Below the pieces are notes generated by a model. It was not told the origin of the DNA. It made no database searches and worked only from the letters and a program-made list of their open reading frames with translations. From assembly GCF_019352175.1 (NCBI RefSeq), contig NZ_JACBYI010000012.1:1-64000 (forward strand): a stretch of 64,000 bases of DNA, in the 5' to 3' direction. The position numbers and the translations under genes are program-made. This DNA is from Paenibacillus sp. S150 (GTDB lineage Bacteria; Bacillota; Bacilli; Paenibacillales; Paenibacillaceae). Shown here in pieces: positions 35,916 through 45,121 of this stretch; position 1 is the first letter of the stretch; each line of letters opens with the position of its first letter.

Positions 35916-38900
35916 TTACTTCAGCTTTCTGCGGATGCTGCCAAGCTTGCCGGTCAGGCTCTTGTAGAAGCTGTACATTTCATCGCCGTCCGCATGCTCT
36001 ACCCGCTCATATTCCAGACTGTCCCGCGCTTCCAGGAAGGAGACATACAGTCCTTCCAGCTTATACAGAAGCGGAGTCACATCCTCGGCAGCTGTCATTT
36101 CCCCGGCACGGCGTGCCGCCTTGCGCAGCAGCACACTTCGGCTTTTCTCATCCAGCCCGCGGAAATGGCGGTAGACGGCATATTCCACATAGCTGCGTTC
36201 CTTCATTAAATTGGCGAACGGTTCCCAGGCGTCTTCGTCCTCGTCGCGGTCATAGACGTAAAGCGCACCCTTTTTGGTGATCGTATCGGTATACAATGCT
36301 TCAATAAACTGGTCGATCCACTTGTCTTCATCCAGATATTGATGGAGCAGCCCGTCCAGCTCAGAAGCCTTCGCTGCAACCGCGTCATATTTGGCCAGCT
36401 CCTCGCGGACGCGCGAGATCAGCTGCGGGGAACGGATCAGATTCTCTTGGGCCAGTTCTTTGTTAATGCTGCCAAAAATATCCTTGACCCCTTCGCGCTC
36501 CAGTCCGCCCGTGCGCAGCGCCTTCAGCTCGTCGGCCGCCTTTTTCACTTCGCCGAGATTTGGACGCGCCATGCTAAGCTGCAGGTCATAGCCGCTGAGC
36601 ATTTTATCCACATCAAACGGCTTCGTGAAGACGACCGAGTAACGGCTGCTCGTATTTTCGTCGAGGCCTTTTTCGATAATGATTCCGTTCTCCAGTGCTC
36701 TGGCGAAATCCGCCCGCACTCTGGCATTGTAATCGCGGACACGGGTATTGACGTAGGTATCGCCCCAGGATTTTTCCGGAATCGGAGACGGCAGATAGGT
36801 CCAGTTGTTCTTGTCGGTCATCACCAGATGGCGGCCGATGCCTTCCTTGTCCAGAATCGTCCGTTCATAATTTTCTTCGAACACACGCAGCGGCGTGTAC
36901 ACGAACAGCGGCACCCCGTTGCGCGTATTGAGCCAGAAAATCCGGTTCTTCACCTGGCTTTCCTTAATGGTAAACTGTGATTTGCCCAGCGCGTTGTTCT
37001 GGTAATTGCGGATTCCCTTCAGGATGCCCGGCGCCTTGACCGGCACAGAGACAAAGCCCCAGGACGGAAAGTGCAGACTGCCGGAGCTGTTGCTCAGGTG
37101 AAAAATCGGCACTGCATCCTCATCCAGCCTTCCGGCAATAATCCGCTCCACGAACTTGTCCAGCGGCTCCTCACGGCCGTATTTCATCACCAGGAATTCT
37201 TCCATGGAACGGGTAATGAGGTCGCCGAACTTATCGCTGAGGAACTCGGATATGGAGCGCACAATATCGATCTCCTGCTCCTTGACCCACCGTCCCGAGT
37301 GCTTCAGCATCTCCCGCGTGAAGTCGCGGATCAGATCGTCGCCGTCCTTCTGGTCCATCACCTTGGAAATCGTTGAAGCGATATCCGGCACATTGACGAT
37401 ATTCCAATAGTAGGTTTTGTTTCCTTTGCGGTCCGCCTGCTCCTCGCCATTGATCAGAATATCGCCATTCTTCTCGAAGATCGTGCCGAGCGCGGTGAGA
37501 ATCTCCGTGAATACACCGTAAATCCGGCTGTTCTCTTCGTTCAGCAGCTCATACAAATCCTCATAGAATTCAATCATCTGCTCAGTGCGTTCCACATCGG
37601 CATGCAGCCAGTATTCATTGATTTTGGCTTCAATATAGGCATTTTTCTTCTTTTCCCTGGAGACAAAAGCGCTCCGCGCATCGCCCAGCTTCTCCTGTGC
37701 GCTGTCCTGCGCCGTCTCGATATCGCGCGGCAGGCGGAGCAGGCTCTCGCGCAGCGCTTCAATATAGGACTGGATCAGCTTCAGAATGCAGAAGCCCTTC
37801 TCGGTATAGAGCAGCCGCGACACATAGAACGGCCCCTGCTCGGGATGGAGAAAAATACGCTCCAGCTCTTCGCCGAACCGCCCGGTAATTTCTCCGGGCA
37901 GCTGCTTCTTGGATTTGATATATTCCTCGCGCGCACGGGCCAGGAAATTCTGCTCCAGCTCGGTATCCATATCCACAACCTGGTGCTTGATGACGTTGCT
38001 GTGGTTCAGGCGCTCACTGTTCTCATAGCCTGGCAGCGGCTCCGGCACACGGGCTTCGAAGGTTTTGATCATGCTGTCAAGATCAATGCCGAGCTTGCGC
38101 GCAAGCTTCTCCACATCCTCCTGCCCCGGCGCCTGCCGGAACATCTTGTCCATCTTGTCGAACAGGCGGAAGGCCAGATAGGTCGTCATTTCTTCAATCG
38201 GCAGGACTGCGGATGAAGCGCCGATGATGTTGTATTCATAATTGGCAGGATATGTCTTGTTCATCTGCGCAATATTTGTGCGGATATTGCTGATATAGTC
38301 GTGGATGGCGAATTCCTCGCCCGACTGCTTTTCCTCGCTGGCCATGAAGTTCGTGATGTTCTCCGCCGTTACATTCATGCAGTAGTCATAGGCGTTCTCC
38401 AGCAGCTTGCCCTCGGTATTGGTCGCGGAGATCAGGTGGCACAGGTTAAACGGAGGCAGCGGCGAATTTACGGTCAGAATATTGCCGTACTGCTGCCGGA
38501 ACCGCTCGCCCCGGCTGTCCACGTTCATCCAGTAGTCCAGCTCCTTGAGCGCTGCATAGCCGTTCTTGCGGATATATTCGCGGGTATGCTCGCTTAGGCT
38601 TTTGTTCGCCAGATTCACATCCGGCGTGAACAGATAACCCAGAGTATTCACGCGGTCGATGCCGGCCGAGCCGTAGTCGCGTTCAATAATCCCGCGCACA
38701 ATATAAGCGATATCCAGAAAAGCACCGCTGCCCGTGCCGCCGGACAGGCCGGTCAGCAGGAAAACCATCAGCTTTTTGCTGGTGCCCACGGACAGTGTCT
38801 TGATCTTCTTGTCGATGGCCGCCACAACCTGGTTGATCTTCGTGAACAGCAGCAGGCGTCCGGCCTGGCGCACCCCGGCGGCCCCGTTCATGCCGTCCGT

Positions 38901-39305
38901 AATGCTCAGCTCCGGGGACAGCCATTCGGTGATGTACGGCTCAAGAATGCTGCGGTTCTGCAGCAGCCCGCCGATTTCGGCATTGGCCAGCAGCACAAAT
39001 TCATTCTGCGGGTCGAGGCCGATGCCCTTGTATTTTTTGCCGCGGTCCTGCTCATTCGTCTCGAACGCCAGGAATTCCACGTTGTCCGGCTTATCGCGCT
39101 TCTTCTTGGACAGCGGATCTTCCGGCAGCTTGAAGCGGCGGTTAATCTGGTACTTCAGCCGCAGCAGGGCATCAATGCCCGTGCCGCCAAGGCCGATGAT
39201 GAGGATGGGGTTGTCAATGGTGTCCACTCTGATTTTGTCGCTGACGATCCCTCCGCCCAGCGATACGTCGAGCTGCTGAATATGTTCCCTTACTACCGGT
39301 TTCAT
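35916..39305 (-). CDS. Bacterial tubulin-like protein (Tubulin_2 type)
   Basis: This 1129-residue protein has a tubulin/FtsZ-type GTP-binding N-terminal domain: GLGGTG at 38-43 and the signature GLSGGTGSG at 186-194, where FtsZ has GGGTGTG. The long remainder is largely alpha-helical, with no membrane helix, and is far longer than FtsZ (~380) or TubZ. Large tubulin-like proteins of this kind occur beside GTPase and vWA genes in other bacteria. It might polymerise or act as a scaffold. In this operon it follows a vWA membrane protein and precedes the 827-residue partner. The tubulin fold is well supported; polymerisation is not shown by sequence. Confidence 0.85.
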   Translation of the reverse strand: MKPVVREHIQQLDVSLGGGIVSDKIRVDTIDNPILIIGLGGTGIDALLRLKYQINRRFKLPEDPLSKKKRDKPDNVEFLAFETNEQDRGKKYKGIGLDPQNEFVLLANAEIGGLLQNRSILEPYITEWLSPELSITDGMNGAAGVRQAGRLLLFTKINQVVAAIDKKIKTLSVGTSKKLMVFLLTGLSGGTGSGAFLDIAYIVRGIIERDYGSAGIDRVNTLGYLFTPDVNLANKSLSEHTREYIRKNGYAALKELDYWMNVDSRGERFRQQYGNILTVNSPLPPFNLCHLISATNTEGKLLENAYDYCMNVTAENITNFMASEEKQSGEEFAIHDYISNIRTNIAQMNKTYPANYEYNIIGASSAVLPIEEMTTYLAFRLFDKMDKMFRQAPGQEDVEKLARKLGIDLDSMIKTFEARVPEPLPGYENSERLNHSNVIKHQVVDMDTELEQNFLARAREEYIKSKKQLPGEITGRFGEELERIFLHPEQGPFYVSRLLYTEKGFCILKLIQSYIEALRESLLRLPRDIETAQDSAQEKLGDARSAFVSREKKKNAYIEAKINEYWLHADVERTEQMIEFYEDLYELLNEENSRIYGVFTEILTALGTIFEKNGDILINGEEQADRKGNKTYYWNIVNVPDIASTISKVMDQKDGDDLIRDFTREMLKHSGRWVKEQEIDIVRSISEFLSDKFGDLITRSMEEFLVMKYGREEPLDKFVERIIAGRLDEDAVPIFHLSNSSGSLHFPSWGFVSVPVKAPGILKGIRNYQNNALGKSQFTIKESQVKNRIFWLNTRNGVPLFVYTPLRVFEENYERTILDKEGIGRHLVMTDKNNWTYLPSPIPEKSWGDTYVNTRVRDYNARVRADFARALENGIIIEKGLDENTSSRYSVVFTKPFDVDKMLSGYDLQLSMARPNLGEVKKAADELKALRTGGLEREGVKDIFGSINKELAQENLIRSPQLISRVREELAKYDAVAAKASELDGLLHQYLDEDKWIDQFIEALYTDTITKKGALYVYDRDEDEDAWEPFANLMKERSYVEYAVYRHFRGLDEKSRSVLLRKAARRAGEMTAAEDVTPLLYKLEGLYVSFLEARDSLEYERVEHADGDEMYSFYKSLTGKLGSIRRKLK

Positions 39306-39318
39306 AAGTGCTCCCCCT

Positions 39319-41127
39319 TTATATCAAATACTCCAGTAAAATCGTCTTGTCCACCGTCTGCAGCGCCACCGAAATCCGGTCGCCGCTCTTCAGCTCCAGG
39401 CCCCGTGCCGCATCGGCAACACGCCCTGATCTTTCCACGGAAATATCTTCACTGCCGCGAAGCAGCAGGCGGTCATTCTTGCCCGGAGTGAACGCAAGCT
39501 TCTCGCTCTCCTTCAGCTCCGGTGCCAGCTGCAGCAGCTGATGGAGGGTGAATTTACCCCGGAAGGCCGACAGCTTCTTGTACTGCGGATAGGTTTTCTC
39601 GCCGGTATTGCCGTCCAGCACTTCCACTACCATCTGCCCGACAAAGCCGCGGTTTGATTTTTGGCGCAGCAGCCACAGCACCACTGCCGCAGCGAGCACC
39701 AGCACAATGCCGCCGATAATATAGTAGAGCGTGTTGGAAGAAGAATTATCCAGTGCAGGCTCGGTCCCCCCTGGTGCCGGACTTGCCGCCGCCCCGGTCT
39801 TGGCATTGATTGTGAGCACCTCGCTTTCGCGGTAGAAGCTGCTCTCCTCGGCGCGGACCTTCAGCTCATAATTATGGTCCTCCGCAATTTCAAAACTGCC
39901 CTTGAACTCTGCGCCGGAGTTATCCATGGGAAGCTCCTGAACCTTGCCCGTATCCGTATCGGTAACGAGCAGCACCGCCTTCATCTCCTGATACAAATTG
40001 CCGAGTGTTACCTGGGCTCCATTGCTGGACAGATGCGAGGAAATTTCGACGGTGTCGCCTTTCTGGTAGGTCTTGGACGGCAGCGCGTCCAGCTTAAGCT
40101 CCAGATCATAGTTGAATACGAGATTGATATCGATCTTGTCCTTCGGCACTCCCTTTACCTGCAGCTTCCAGTCCCCCTGTTCCGGCGACAGCAGCTTGAT
40201 CAGGCTGTACGAGCTGGACTTGGAGAGCAGCACATCATCGGACGGAATGGCCGCTTCCTTGCCGGACGGGTCTGTCAGCTTGGCTGTAACAGGCTGTGCG
40301 GACATAATGGAGATGTTGGCCTCCAGCACACTGCCGTTGGGCACATTTACCGTGACCTCCTGATAGCTGCCATCCGCTGTTACGGACTGCACCGGAACGA
40401 CCTTCAGCTTCAAATGATCGGCAAAAATCTCGCTGAGGATCTGCGGCAGATCCTCAGCCGAATCGGTCACGAACGTCTTGCCGCCCGTCTGGCCGGACAG
40501 CCCGGCCAGTATCTCCTTATTCAGCTTGCCATCAGCATTGAGTCCTATAGTATAGACCGGATAGCCTTTCTGCTTGGCGGCAGCCACCGCAGCGTCCAGC
40601 TCCTGATCGGACTGGCTCTGCGTCCGGCCGGCGGCTTCATTAAGGTCGTTGTTGCCGTCCGCCAGCATGACGATCATCGGCTCATGGCCCGGCTCGCTGC
40701 CGTTCTCCAGCACCTTCACGGCTTCCTTCATCCCGACGGCGATATCCGTATAAGCGCCCCGGTCCAGGCCGTCAATGAAGTCCTTCAAATCCTGCTTGTC
40801 GGAGGCAGAGCTGATGCCAAGCAGCGCCTTCTCGCGCTGCACCTTGTCGGTATAGGCCACAATTCCGACCTTATCGCCTTGCGCGGACAGCATATCTATA
40901 AACATTTTCATCGCTTCATTTGCGATCTTGTTCTTGTCGCTCTTGTTCATCGAATTGCTGACATCGATCAGCAGCACGGCATCAATATGAGACGGTGCAG
41001 CCGACGCCGCCCCGGCTTTTCCGGCCGCAAACGGAGAGGCAGAGATGCACAGCACCAGCAGCAGCAGAAAAACAGGCCGCAGTATGTTCTTGGAAGTTCG
41101 CGAAATACAAAGCTGTGTACGAAGCAT
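39319..41127 (-). CDS. Membrane von Willebrand A protein 2
   Basis: This 602-residue protein has a signal peptide (about 15-40), then an extracytoplasmic vWA domain (about 48-220) with MIDAS residues DVSNS, the Thr in AYTDI, and ADG. Two or three beta-sandwich domains follow (about 225-450). One transmembrane helix (about 478-500, YYIIGGIVLVLAAAVVLWLL) leads to a cytoplasmic beta-rich tail of about 100 residues (LLLRGSEDISVERSGRV). It is the first gene of the minus arm and lies 13 bases before the tubulin-like gene. The layout suggests an outside sensor connected to the cytoplasmic tubulin/GTPase part. Confidence 0.85.
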   Translation of the reverse strand: MLRTQLCISRTSKNILRPVFLLLLVLCISASPFAAGKAGAASAAPSHIDAVLLIDVSNSMNKSDKNKIANEAMKMFIDMLSAQGDKVGIVAYTDKVQREKALLGISSASDKQDLKDFIDGLDRGAYTDIAVGMKEAVKVLENGSEPGHEPMIVMLADGNNDLNEAAGRTQSQSDQELDAAVAAAKQKGYPVYTIGLNADGKLNKEILAGLSGQTGGKTFVTDSAEDLPQILSEIFADHLKLKVVPVQSVTADGSYQEVTVNVPNGSVLEANISIMSAQPVTAKLTDPSGKEAAIPSDDVLLSKSSSYSLIKLLSPEQGDWKLQVKGVPKDKIDINLVFNYDLELKLDALPSKTYQKGDTVEISSHLSSNGAQVTLGNLYQEMKAVLLVTDTDTGKVQELPMDNSGAEFKGSFEIAEDHNYELKVRAEESSFYRESEVLTINAKTGAAASPAPGGTEPALDNSSSNTLYYIIGGIVLVLAAAVVLWLLRQKSNRGFVGQMVVEVLDGNTGEKTYPQYKKLSAFRGKFTLHQLLQLAPELKESEKLAFTPGKNDRLLLRGSEDISVERSGRVADAARGLELKSGDRISVALQTVDKTILLEYLI

Positions 41128-41210
41128 AAATAGGGCTCCTCTTGTGTTAAATTAGGACAAACACGGCAGGGTTGCCGGTATAGCTAAATTCTGTCAGCCA
41201 GCATGCCATT

Positions 41211-41239
41211 ATGATATAATTAAACCTTGTAAACTTCAA
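41211..41239 (-). promoter_or_regulatory. Candidate promoter of the minus arm
   Basis: On the minus strand TTGAAG (41239-41234) and TATCAT (41216-41211) are separated by 17 bases, 84 bases before the vWA2 start. Confidence 0.45.
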
Positions 41240-41275
41240 CTTCAGGACCGCAGGACCAGGGCTGCATCTACAGAA

Positions 41276-41305
41276 TTGATGTTCCGGTATTCGCTCGGCT
41301 AATAT
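41276..41305 (+). promoter_or_regulatory. Candidate promoter of the plus arm
   Basis: TTGATG (41276-41281) and TAATAT (41300-41305) are separated by 18 bases, 122 bases before the 50-residue gene. The start of the minus-arm promoter is 37 bases away, so the two could be co-regulated. Confidence 0.4.
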
Positions 41306-41427
41306 AAAGTATAGGCTAAGTTCCTGAATATTGGATTAAAACGCTGTAATCTGGCTTCAGCCGGGGAATCACAAGCCTCTATCAGACCACCCCGCCGCCA
41401 TGCTTCCAGGGAGAAAGGAAGAGTTCC

Positions 41428-41580
41428 ATGACTTCATACGCTATTCTCGGGATTACGTTGCTGTATGCTGCCATTCAAATCATCATCTATGCTTCACGCC
41501 AGCGCAAGCCGCTGACCCGTGACGATATTGATGAGCGGCTGCTGGCTGCGCTGAACGGAGGCGGCCATGCCCATAAATAA
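41428..41580 (+). CDS. Small single-helix membrane protein (50 residues)
   Basis: ATG at 41428 follows GGAGAAAGGAAGAG closely. The product has one N-terminal helix (YAILGITLLYAAIQIIIYAS), then a charged cytoplasmic tail (RQRKPLTRDDIDERLLAALN) and a GGGHAHK end. Its 3' end overlaps the next start by 14 bases, so the two are coupled. The orientation of charged residues suggests the tail is in the cytosol. No family recognised. It heads the plus arm of the tubulin/GTPase cluster. Confidence 0.7.
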   Translation: MTSYAILGITLLYAAIQIIIYASRQRKPLTRDDIDERLLAALNGGGHAHK

Positions 41581-42496
41581 GAAGAAACCCGTGACCTTCC
41601 GGCCCTTCAAGGCCCCCCGTTATTCCTATGACAAGCTGCGCATCTGCCGCCGCTGCGGCCGTTATACCGTGCTCGGTGAGGAACGGTGCGGCAAATGCGG
41701 CCATGCCTCGCTTACTGCTGTAGAGAAGCAGGCCGCAGCCATTGCCGGACGCAAAATGCACACCCGCCTTCTGCTCGTGCTGCTGCTTACCCTCGGCTCC
41801 GTCTATTTCGGCCAGAGCCTGCAGCAAATGGCCCTGTGCGCCGCCTGCGGCATTGCAATAGCCGGGCTGCTCTTCTATGCGCAGCGCAAAGTGCGGCAGA
41901 ACGAAAATCTGTACGCCTTGAATAAGCTGCTGGGCCGCAGCATTGACGGTATCAAGGAAGGCCTGGAATTGGACCGCCAGGAGGCTGTGTCCGTACTGCG
42001 CGAGAATGATGTGCTGGCTTATGAGAAGCTGCGCGAAATCTCCATCCTGCTGCGCGGCGACCGGATCTCCCGCCAGCGGGTCGCCCTGCTCCACGGCTTT
42101 CAGCTGCGCAAGGATATGTATCTGGAGCTTGAGCAGCTGCTGCTTAAGGATTTCGAACCGCTGCTGGCCGAATATATCGGCGAGATTGCCAAAGTGCAGC
42201 CGGAGCTCATCAAGGACCGCACACTGCGCTATGTCAAAACCTATGAGGTGCAGATTCTTCAAATGGACCGGGGCGCAGCCATTCTGACTGCCGTGGCCGG
42301 AGCCGCTGTACGCTTAAAGCGTTATGTGCTGCTCTATTCCGGCATGATCGGAAGATACATACAGGAGCTGCCCAAGGACCGTTTTTTGCGCTTGTCCAGG
42401 ATGGTCTCCGCCAGTCCGTACGAAGCATGGAACGGGCTTGACCTCAAGGTCGCCGAAGTCCGTGAAGCCAAGTACCGTTATGACCCCGATTTTTAA
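41567..42496 (+). CDS. Zinc-ribbon membrane protein of the cluster
   Basis: This 309-residue protein has an N-terminal zinc ribbon (CRRCG at about 28-32, CGKCG at about 41-45), two close transmembrane helices (about 66-84 and 88-104), then about 200 residues of charged helices (LLGRSIDGIKEGLELDRQEA, VLRENDVLAYEKLREISILL). No enzyme motif. It shares the zinc-ribbon theme with the GTPase of the other arm. It overlaps the 50-residue gene and precedes the TPR-like gene by 50 bases. The function is unknown; membrane adaptor is an inference. Confidence 0.75.
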   Translation: MPINKKKPVTFRPFKAPRYSYDKLRICRRCGRYTVLGEERCGKCGHASLTAVEKQAAAIAGRKMHTRLLLVLLLTLGSVYFGQSLQQMALCAACGIAIAGLLFYAQRKVRQNENLYALNKLLGRSIDGIKEGLELDRQEAVSVLRENDVLAYEKLREISILLRGDRISRQRVALLHGFQLRKDMYLELEQLLLKDFEPLLAEYIGEIAKVQPELIKDRTLRYVKTYEVQILQMDRGAAILTAVAGAAVRLKRYVLLYSGMIGRYIQELPKDRFLRLSRMVSASPYEAWNGLDLKVAEVREAKYRYDPDF

Positions 42497-42546
42497 TAAC
42501 AAAAAAAGAGTAGCTTATTACATAGAACAAAGGAGCTACTATTAAT

Positions 42547-44343
42547 ATGACGATCAAAGAATTCTTAACCCTGCGGAATATTATGACCATTCTGTGTATA
42601 TTGATGCTTGTACTGCTCGGGCAGAAGGGTTTCAGGCTCCACAGCAAGATCGAGACGGTGCGGGAAGCCGGGCGGCTCTATGCCGCTGGAGACCTGGTCG
42701 CCGCCGAGGATCAGTACCGCCAGGCTGCCGCGAATTCCTCCATGCCGTACAAGGAGGAGCTCATCGCCGCAAGGCTTGCGGAGCTGGCTCCGGTTACAAC
42801 GATCCGCAACGGACTGAACACACTGGCGCTGACGATTGAAGACCAGCTGACCGTTAAGGATTTCAACGGATTTATGGAGAGCTATGCCGCTCTCTTAAGC
42901 CTCAAAAGCCAATATATGAAACCGGGCGGACCCTATGAAGCCTATTATCGCCAGCTGGCGGCGGATTCAGGCGTTTCAGACCGGCTGGGGACAGGCTTCC
43001 GGCAGTTCTCGGCGCAGTTTCTCGCCGAGCTGGCGGCAAGCCAGAACGGCGGCAGCGGCGAAGACAGCGGAAGCACCGGTGACGGGGACAGCTTCAAATG
43101 GAATCTGCTGCGGATTCCCGATGTGTATCTGGGGGGAACGGACGCCAAAGAAGAGCTGCTGGCGGCGAAATTCAAGACGCATGATACAGCCCGGCTGAAG
43201 GTGCTGGCGGCAGCAGGCAGCTTCTCCCCCATGCTGGATTACGCCTTGTCCCTTGCCGATGCTTACAGCAGCCACAGCTATACGGCACCCTGGGTGACCG
43301 TTCAGATTGAAGAGAGTGCACAGGCCATTCTGGACAAGGATGTGGACGGCGGCCAGATTGCCGCCTTCTCCGCCCACGCCGCAGCGTACCGCAAATATGC
43401 CGCAGCGGCCGGCCTCGCTTCCTCCAAGGTGCTCTCCCTGATCGACAGCAGCGCCGCGAGGCTGGTCCGCAGCGCTGCAAGGCTGGTCCGGAACGGCGGG
43501 TACGCGGAAGCGGTTCAGCTCTATGAGGAGCTGGCCCCGCTCCGGGATACCGCCGCGGACATCGCCGCCGCCCGGCTGGCCTGGAACCTCGCGGAGCCTG
43601 TGCGGCTCCTTCCCGGCGGTGACACGCAGGGCAAATATGTGCAGACCGTTTCCGTAGGCGGAAGGTTCGGTTCCCTGATCGCTGTCGCCGGTACGGACAC
43701 CGGCGGCCGCCTGTACTACGCGGATATGAGCGAGGACGGCCTCATCTCCACGCGGACCGGAGATATTCTTCCGGGCTTTGAGCAATTGGACAGTCTTGCT
43801 TTTGATGACCAGCTCTCCGCCTACTCCGAAGTGCCGGTTGTGGTTGCTGAAGGCAGCCGCGAAGACGGTCGGACCTCTTATACGGCCTACAACATCAGGC
43901 CTGAGGGGATCTCCCTGCTCTTCTCGTTTGCCGGGGACAGCTACGGGCTGCAGCCGGAGGACGGCTCCATCCGGGTAGCCAATGCGGACATGGGGGACAG
44001 TGTGGACGGCCAAACAGCGGTCTACCGCCAAACAGATGGCGTCTACCAGCTCTCCGGAATATATCAGGAGTTTCCTTTAATCCATGCCTCTGAGCTGGAG
44101 CTTCATCCCTTTGAGACAGTTACCTTGAGTATCAGCAGTTATATCGATTCCACCGGCAGGCCCGTTGCGGAAGCGGACGGCCGTTACCTGGCCCTCCAAG
44201 GAAATGTAGGCTCTGTTACAGGTCCCGCCCTGGCAACCGGCCAGTTCCGGAATGGCTATGATTATGCCGGGACAGAGGCCGGGGAACAGTATGTGCCTGT
44301 ATTTGTAGTCGAAACCATAGACAGCTTGAGCCTTGTGCCGTAA
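42547..44343 (+). CDS. Membrane-anchored TPR-like / beta-rich protein
   Basis: This 598-residue protein has one N-terminal transmembrane helix (about 13-30, MTILCILMLVLLGQKGF). A helical region of TPR-like pairs follows (about 35-350; REAGRLYAAGDLVAAEDQYR, RLVRNGGYAEAVQLYEELAP), interrupted by a Gly/Ser-rich insert near 165-180. The C-terminal ~230 residues are beta-rich, perhaps a propeller (GGRFGSLIAVAGTDTGGRLY). It starts with GGAGCTACT upstream. It is the last gene of the plus arm. The topology would place most of the protein outside the membrane. No enzyme motif. Confidence 0.7.
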   Translation: MTIKEFLTLRNIMTILCILMLVLLGQKGFRLHSKIETVREAGRLYAAGDLVAAEDQYRQAAANSSMPYKEELIAARLAELAPVTTIRNGLNTLALTIEDQLTVKDFNGFMESYAALLSLKSQYMKPGGPYEAYYRQLAADSGVSDRLGTGFRQFSAQFLAELAASQNGGSGEDSGSTGDGDSFKWNLLRIPDVYLGGTDAKEELLAAKFKTHDTARLKVLAAAGSFSPMLDYALSLADAYSSHSYTAPWVTVQIEESAQAILDKDVDGGQIAAFSAHAAAYRKYAAAAGLASSKVLSLIDSSAARLVRSAARLVRNGGYAEAVQLYEELAPLRDTAADIAAARLAWNLAEPVRLLPGGDTQGKYVQTVSVGGRFGSLIAVAGTDTGGRLYYADMSEDGLISTRTGDILPGFEQLDSLAFDDQLSAYSEVPVVVAEGSREDGRTSYTAYNIRPEGISLLFSFAGDSYGLQPEDGSIRVANADMGDSVDGQTAVYRQTDGVYQLSGIYQEFPLIHASELELHPFETVTLSISSYIDSTGRPVAEADGRYLALQGNVGSVTGPALATGQFRNGYDYAGTEAGEQYVPVFVVETIDSLSLVP

Positions 44344-44460
44344 AGTACGCGTTCAGGCAATACAAAAGAGAGCACGGAATATGGCATCCATGCCCTCTTG
44401 TATCTGCCTGTAAAATACGTCCTTCCTGAAAGCGAAGACCGGTTTCAAACCAGCCCGGCT

Positions 44461-44793
44461 TCAATGCCGCCCGGCTCTGGCAAGCTGCGGCTTCCTTTTC
44501 CTCCCCAGCAAACGGTGATAGCGTTTCTGTGTGTAGAGCACTTCACCCGCTGCCGCCAGGGTTTCCCGGACTTCTCCAAGCACGGCCTTGGTCTCCTGCA
44601 CAGAGGTTTTCATCCGGCCGATCTCGGACTTCACCCCATCCGAGCGGAGCTTCGCTTCACCCAGCGTTTCCTGCAAATCCGACTTGATGTCATCCATGGG
44701 CTTTTTGAGACCTTCTACCGACTGCTTCACCCCATCCAGCGAACGCTTCAGCCCATCGATACTGTTTTTAAATTCCTTTAACGGATTTCCCAT
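44461..44793 (-). CDS. Coiled-coil protein of unknown function
   Basis: This 110-residue protein is almost entirely helical, with 11-residue-like repeats (FKNSIDGLKRSLDGVKQSVE, KKPMDDIKSDLQETLGEAKL) and a basic C-terminus (RKRKPQLARAGRH). The frame extends to 44859, but GGAGGAGGT precedes the ATG at 44793. There is no membrane helix or signal. It is convergent with the plus arm of the tubulin/GTPase cluster, so membership in that system is doubtful. The gap 44794-45121 upstream holds no other gene and no clear promoter was seen. Confidence 0.65.
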   Translation of the reverse strand: MGNPLKEFKNSIDGLKRSLDGVKQSVEGLKKPMDDIKSDLQETLGEAKLRSDGVKSEIGRMKTSVQETKAVLGEVRETLAAAGEVLYTQKRYHRLLGRKRKPQLARAGRH

Positions 44794-45121
44794 CCGTACC
44801 TCCTCCTCCATCGTGAACTGTCTACTAACCATTACCCCTTGTATCAGGAATAGATTCACATGATGTTTTCATCGGATTGTCAAATATAAATGGGCAACAC
44901 CGCATTTTGGTCAAATTTTTATACAAAAATGCTCCGGCAGCTTCCGGTTTGCCCGCTTTATAAGCTTCGACCTCTCGTCAGTCTGCAAACCGGTGTAACA
45001 TTACCTTACGCAGCCTGGATTCGTATAACCACTTGCCGTCTCCGGGTATGATTTATATCAGTTATTTCAGCCCGTTTTACTGCTATGGTATTGGAAAATT
45101 TAGAGAGCTGGAGGGAAAACT

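Noticed and set aside
39661..41133. 490-codon frame antisense to vWA protein 2
   Set aside because: A shadow frame; the vWA gene has a signal peptide, MIDAS motif and membrane helix in the right order.
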